63,855 nucleotides of DNA from Kosakonia quasisacchari (GTDB lineage: Bacteria; Pseudomonadota; Gammaproteobacteria; Enterobacterales; Enterobacteriaceae), in NCBI RefSeq assembly GCF_004331415.1, contig NZ_SJOP01000027.1, positions 1 to 63,855 of the forward strand, written 5' to 3'. The position numbers were made by a program, and so were the translations under genes. Shown here piece by piece: positions 60,777 to 63,855 of the stretch. A model generated the notes under the pieces. That model had not been told where the DNA came from and did not search any database. It saw only the letters and a list, made by a program, of their open reading frames with translations. Each line of letters opens with the position of its first letter. Position 1 is the stretch's first letter.

Positions 60777-61760
60777 ATGAACCGCAATAACAAGGTACTC
60801 ATACTGGGCGCAACAGGCGGAATCGGTGGTGAAATCGCCCGTAAACTCATCCGCGAAAAATGGGACGTTCATGCGTTGCGCCGCAACGCCCCGCAGAATG
60901 AAGAGCACGAGAGTATGACGTGGATAAAGGGTGATGCGCTGAATGCTGAGCAGGTCGCGACTGCCGCGTCAGAGTGTGATGTGATTGTTCATGCTGTTAA
61001 TCCGCCAGGTTATCGAAACTGGGAACAACTGGTTTTGCCAATGTTACAGAACACCATCAATGCCGCAGAGCGAAATGGTGCATTAATCGTTCTCCCGGGC
61101 ACCGTTTACAACTATGGTCCGGACGCCTTTCCACTTTTACGGGAAGACTCTCCCCAAAATCCTGTCACCAGAAAAGGGGCAATACGAGTGCAAATGGAGA
61201 AGGCTTTGTTCGCTTATGCACAGCGTGGCGGAAAGGTGCTGATTCTGCGGGCCGGTGACTTCTTTGGCCCTGACGCAGGCAACAACTGGTTTTCGCAGGG
61301 ATTGATCAAACCGGGGCAATCCCCGCGGATAATTAAAAACCCAGGCAAAGCCGGGACAGGCCATCAGTGGGCCTACCTATCGGATGTCGCCGAAACGCTG
61401 GTTGCACTGTTGGCGCGTCGGGAGCAACTTGACCCTTTTGCCTGCTTACATATGCGGGGACACTGGGATGCCGATGGTACGGCGATGGCCGGAGCCATAC
61501 AGCGTGTCGCACAGCTTGCGGGTGTTAACGCGAAGGTAAAATCATTTCCCTGGTGGCTCATCACGGCGATGGCACCTTTCAACACCACACTGCATGAAAT
61601 GCTGGAGATGCGCTATTTATGGGAACAGGCAATACAGATGGACAATGCAAAACTGATCGCTTTCTTAGGCCACGAACCGCATACCCCGCTTATTGAGGCT
61701 GTGCGTACCACGTTAATCGGCCAGGGCTGCGTTAATCACGCGTTATTCACGCATTCGTGA
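60777..61760 (+). CDS. NAD(P)-dependent epimerase/dehydratase-like protein
   Basis: 327 residues from the ATG at 60777, which has AAAGGT upstream. It has an extended-SDR fold with the dinucleotide motif GATGGIGGEIA at residues 11–21. The catalytic Tyr-x-x-x-Lys of true epimerases is weak: the Tyr region reads VYNYGPDAFPLL, and the following Lys lies in TRKGAIRVQMEK, as in atypical SDR-a/NmrA-like reductases. The substrate is unknown. It is divergent from the LysR gene and lies between two copies of a hairpin repeat. Confidence 0.82.
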   Translation: MNRNNKVLILGATGGIGGEIARKLIREKWDVHALRRNAPQNEEHESMTWIKGDALNAEQVATAASECDVIVHAVNPPGYRNWEQLVLPMLQNTINAAERNGALIVLPGTVYNYGPDAFPLLREDSPQNPVTRKGAIRVQMEKALFAYAQRGGKVLILRAGDFFGPDAGNNWFSQGLIKPGQSPRIIKNPGKAGTGHQWAYLSDVAETLVALLARREQLDPFACLHMRGHWDADGTAMAGAIQRVAQLAGVNAKVKSFPWWLITAMAPFNTTLHEMLEMRYLWEQAIQMDNAKLIAFLGHEPHTPLIEAVRTTLIGQGCVNHALFTHS

Positions 61761-61781
61761 GTAGATCTGAGTATCGTTTCT

Positions 61782-61836
61782 GGCACGAAGCGGCAAACCA
61801 AGGCATAGCCATGTCTGCTCCGGGCGAGGAGCAGAC
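61782..61836 (+). repeat. Hairpin repeat, copy 2
   Basis: GGCACGAAGCGG (61782–61793), 19 bases, then GTCTGCTCCGGGCGAGGAGC and AGAC (61813–61836) folding through GTCTGCTCC/GGAGCAGAC. It has the same orientation and spacing as copy 1; the two base changes inside the hairpin keep or improve pairing. It follows the epimerase-like gene by 21 bases. Confidence 0.7.
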
Positions 61837-61946
61837 GTAACATCACCGGTGTAGCGAGGAATTAGCATCGTTCCATTGTATGTTTCGCGGCAAACCAGAC
61901 CCTCTACTTTTAGACAATGGATCCGACGTGCCATCAGTCAGGAATG

Positions 61947-62669
61947 TCAGTTGGCTGATGCGGTTGGTCTGATGGTTATTTCTGTTGTATCAACGCTCTC
62001 AGGGGCCTCAATGACCTGCCGCACGGCACGGGCAATATCCGCAGGTTTAAGTGCCACAGCACGGTACTCATCCATCGCCGCCCTGGTTTCCGGATGGGTA
62101 ATGGTTGAGGCAAGTTCACTTTCCACCACGCCGGGATTGACACAGGTCACACGAATATTTGGGCTTTCCTGACGTAAACCATCCGAAATCGCGCGTACCG
62201 CGAATTTCGAGGCACAATAGACGGCGGCGGTTGGTACGACTGAAAGGGCACCGATAGATCCAATATTGATTATCTGACCGAAGCCCTGCGCTTCCATCAC
62301 GGGAAGAACAGCGCCAATGCCCCAGAGCACTCCTTTGATATTCACGTCGATGATGCGCTCCCATTCATCCTGTTTGCCTGCGGCAAGCGGAGAGAGCGGC
62401 ATGATGCCTGCATTGTTGATCAGCACATCTACGCGGCCCCATTGATCAAGCGCGGCCTGCACGAAGCCCGTCATCGACTGGCGGCGGGTAACATCTAACT
62501 CACGCGCCTCAGCAATACCGCCCGCGCTGCGTATTTCTGCGGCAATGGCTTCGATGCGCTCCAGTCTGCGAGCCCCTAATAACACCTTCGCGCCTGCGTT
62601 TCCAAGCTCCCTGGCAATACCTTCTCCAATTCCACTGGATGCGCCGGTAATTAATATCACTTTATTCAT
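61947..62669 (-). CDS. SDR-family oxidoreductase (third)
   Basis: This 240-residue classical SDR has TGASSGIGEGIA at residues 8–19, NNAG at about 86–89, a Ser in IGSIGALSVV and catalytic YCASK at about 151–155. LLGARRLERIEAIAAE suggests NADP(H). It resembles YdfG-like dehydrogenases acting on hydroxy acids or alcohols; the substrate is unknown. It is divergent to a LysR gene 98 bases away, which likely controls it. Confidence 0.88.
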   Translation of the reverse strand: MNKVILITGASSGIGEGIARELGNAGAKVLLGARRLERIEAIAAEIRSAGGIAEARELDVTRRQSMTGFVQAALDQWGRVDVLINNAGIMPLSPLAAGKQDEWERIIDVNIKGVLWGIGAVLPVMEAQGFGQIINIGSIGALSVVPTAAVYCASKFAVRAISDGLRQESPNIRVTCVNPGVVESELASTITHPETRAAMDEYRAVALKPADIARAVRQVIEAPESVDTTEITIRPTASAN

Positions 62670-62767
62670 AGCATGCTCCTTCAGTTGAGTTCGAAACGAT
62701 CATAGAACGTAACGATTGGTTGCAGTATCCTGCTTTTACTGGACTCACTGGTTAGCAGTGTTAAACA

Positions 62768-63667
62768 ATGAAAATTGATCTCAATCTTTTACCTGTTTTT
62801 ATCGCGGTGGCAGAAGAGCGTAATTTCAGCGCAGCCGCCGCTCGTCTGGGCGTCACCCGATCGGCGATCAGTCAGGGAATAAGACGACTTGAGGATGCGT
62901 TCGGCACAATGCTGGTAATGCGTACGACGCGCTCAGTAACCCTGACGGAAGCGGGAGAACGGCTGCGTCAATCCCTGTCATCACCGTTATCCAGTATTGA
63001 AACGGCGTTCGAAGAGGTCGCGTCGGAGAATATGCCGCGAGGATGTCTTCGGATTGCAGTGACCTCAATAGCCGAAGCATTTCTTTCCGGCCCGCTGATC
63101 GCTTCGTTTGCGGCGGCCAATCCTGCCGTGACAGTTGATATTGTCGTGACGGATGAGGAGTTTGATATTGTGGCCGCGGGTTATGATGCTGGCGTAAGGC
63201 TTGGAGAGGTGATCGAAAAGGATATGATCGCCGTCGCGCTTACTGAAAAACAACGTGAAATGGCGGTTGCCTCACCCGCGTATCTCGCGACGAACAACGC
63301 ACCCGCGCATCCGCGTGAATTGATCCATCATCGGTGTATCGGCTGGCGTCCTGCCAAAGATGTCGCCCCTTATCGCTGGGAATTTGAGGAGGCGGGAGAA
63401 CCTTTCAGTCTGGCGATTGAACCGCAGATCACCACTAATGATCTACGCCTTATGTTGCGGCTCGCTTTGGCTGGTGGCGGCATTACGTTTGCCACGGAGG
63501 ATACGTTCAGGCCGTTTGTTGAAACCGGGCAGCTTGTTTCACTGCTGGATGATTATCTTCCTTATTTTCCGGGCTTCTATCTCTACTTCCCTCAACGTCG
63601 CAATATGGCACCCAAACTCCGCGTCCTGATCGACCATGTCAGGCAATGGCGGCAGCAGCATATTTAA
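62768..63667 (+). CDS. LysR-family transcriptional regulator (second)
   Basis: This 299-residue protein has a winged HTH over residues 1–60 (FSAAAARLGVTRSAISQGIR, LEDAFGTMLVMRTTRSVTLT) and an effector domain at about 90–295 (CLRIAVTSIAEAFLSGPLIA). It is of the subgroup that usually regulates an adjacent divergent SDR gene, as here. There is no evident autoregulatory palindrome beyond CGATCATAG-type short repeats in the 98-base gap. It is the last complete gene before the window end. Confidence 0.9.
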   Translation: MKIDLNLLPVFIAVAEERNFSAAAARLGVTRSAISQGIRRLEDAFGTMLVMRTTRSVTLTEAGERLRQSLSSPLSSIETAFEEVASENMPRGCLRIAVTSIAEAFLSGPLIASFAAANPAVTVDIVVTDEEFDIVAAGYDAGVRLGEVIEKDMIAVALTEKQREMAVASPAYLATNNAPAHPRELIHHRCIGWRPAKDVAPYRWEFEEAGEPFSLAIEPQITTNDLRLMLRLALAGGGITFATEDTFRPFVETGQLVSLLDDYLPYFPGFYLYFPQRRNMAPKLRVLIDHVRQWRQQHI

Positions 63668-63855
63668 TCGCCTGCGTTTGTTACGGTCCGCACGCTGATA
63701 TTGACCCCTTTTTGTCATGCTCAATGTCTGTTTATGACGCTCAGAATATAGCGGTGAGGGGGGGATTGATTCGCTGCGCTCACCCTACGGGCAGCCCACT
63801 CACTGCGTTCCTGGTCTGTCCAACTGGCTGCGCCAGTTGTCGAACCCCGGTCGGG
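63668..63855. other. Right-end intergenic DNA with a tRNA-Ser 3' fragment and palindrome
   Basis: No gene. The stretch contains the 17-base tRNA-Ser 3'-end match at 63751–63767. CAACTGGC (63821–63828) and GCCAGTTG (63832–63839) form a perfect palindrome around TGC. Sequence after 63768 is GC-rich with TTCGCTGCGCTCACCC-type repeats, unlike the preceding LysR gene. Confidence 0.45.
63751..63767 (-). repeat. tRNA-Ser 3'-end fragment, candidate attachment site
   Basis: On the – strand, AATCCCCCCCTCACCGC is identical to the T-stem/acceptor 3' end of enterobacterial tRNA-Ser of the serX/serW type, as I recall it (…TTCGAATCCCCCCCTCACC, then GCCA); the next two bases are TA instead of CA. The rest of the tRNA is absent on the body side. 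Such a displaced 3' end is what a tRNA-integrating element leaves as its far attachment site. Confidence 0.5.

Noticed and set aside
63821..63839. Palindrome as a possible rho-independent terminator
   Set aside because: No T-run follows and no gene ends nearby; kept only as part of the right-end description.
1..63855. CRISPR arrays, rRNA genes, complete tRNA genes, intact insertion sequences or prophage
   Set aside because: No regularly spaced repeats, no rRNA or cloverleaf sequence, and no transposase, integrase or phage structural gene were found on either strand.

Overview
The window is chromosomal DNA of an enterobacterium. The order agp–yccJ–wrbA–ymdF–rutR–putA–putP–efeUOB–phoH matches the Escherichia coli backbone, and rarA–oqxAB–oqxR is the arrangement known from Klebsiella and Enterobacter. 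A secreted polygalacturonase and a secreted chorismate mutase suggest a plant-associated member such as Kosakonia or Enterobacter. The genus is an inference; no rRNA or other marker is present.

Layout. (1) 1–9.7 kb: an AT-rich, probably acquired, run of nine tightly packed genes. It encodes a ketosynthase homologue with altered catalytic residues, a second diverged thiolase-fold protein, an ABC exporter of the LolD/FtsX type, a LolA-like periplasmic carrier, a predicted outer-membrane barrel, an intact malonyl-type acyltransferase and membrane or periplasmic partners. A LuxR-type regulator faces the run. It reads as an unrecognised lipid or polyketide synthesis-and-export system that continues to the left of the window. 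(2) 10–15 kb: dosC, a ynfC-like gene and two SDR oxidoreductase/HxlR regulator pairs with palindromic operator candidates. (3) 15–20.7 kb: agp, yccJ, wrbA, ymdF, a DMT exporter where E. coli has rutA–G, rutR, and two small accessory genes. (4) 21–27.9 kb: a sugar ABC importer with an FGGY kinase and a KdsD-like SIS isomerase, a self-contained pentose-type catabolic operon. (5) 27.9–28.9 kb: a zinc-metallopeptidase/lipoprotein pair that looks like an effector with its immunity protein.

(6) 29–41.6 kb: backbone again: putA/putP with PutA operator sites, a DUF3574 lipoprotein, a NupC-type nucleoside transporter, the Fur-boxed efeUOB iron importer, and phoH. (7) 41.6–50.9 kb: gene-poor AT-rich DNA interrupted by secreted chorismate mutase, an orphan protein, a GH28 polygalacturonase, and the lactate-utilisation genes lutABC with a LctP-type permease. 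(8) 51–56.6 kb: the rarA–oqxAB–oqxR multidrug efflux module. (9) 56.8–63.7 kb: a MarR/isochorismatase-like/MFS operon, a LysR/epimerase divergon bracketed by two copies of a hairpin repeat, and an SDR/LysR divergon. The window ends beside a 17-base exact copy of a tRNA-Ser 3' end. In E. coli, serX lies a few genes beyond phoH, so this may mark an integration site.

The most unusual content is the 1–9 kb cluster. Next come the metallopeptidase/lipoprotein pair, the kinase–SIS sugar operon and the secreted chorismate mutase/polygalacturonase region.
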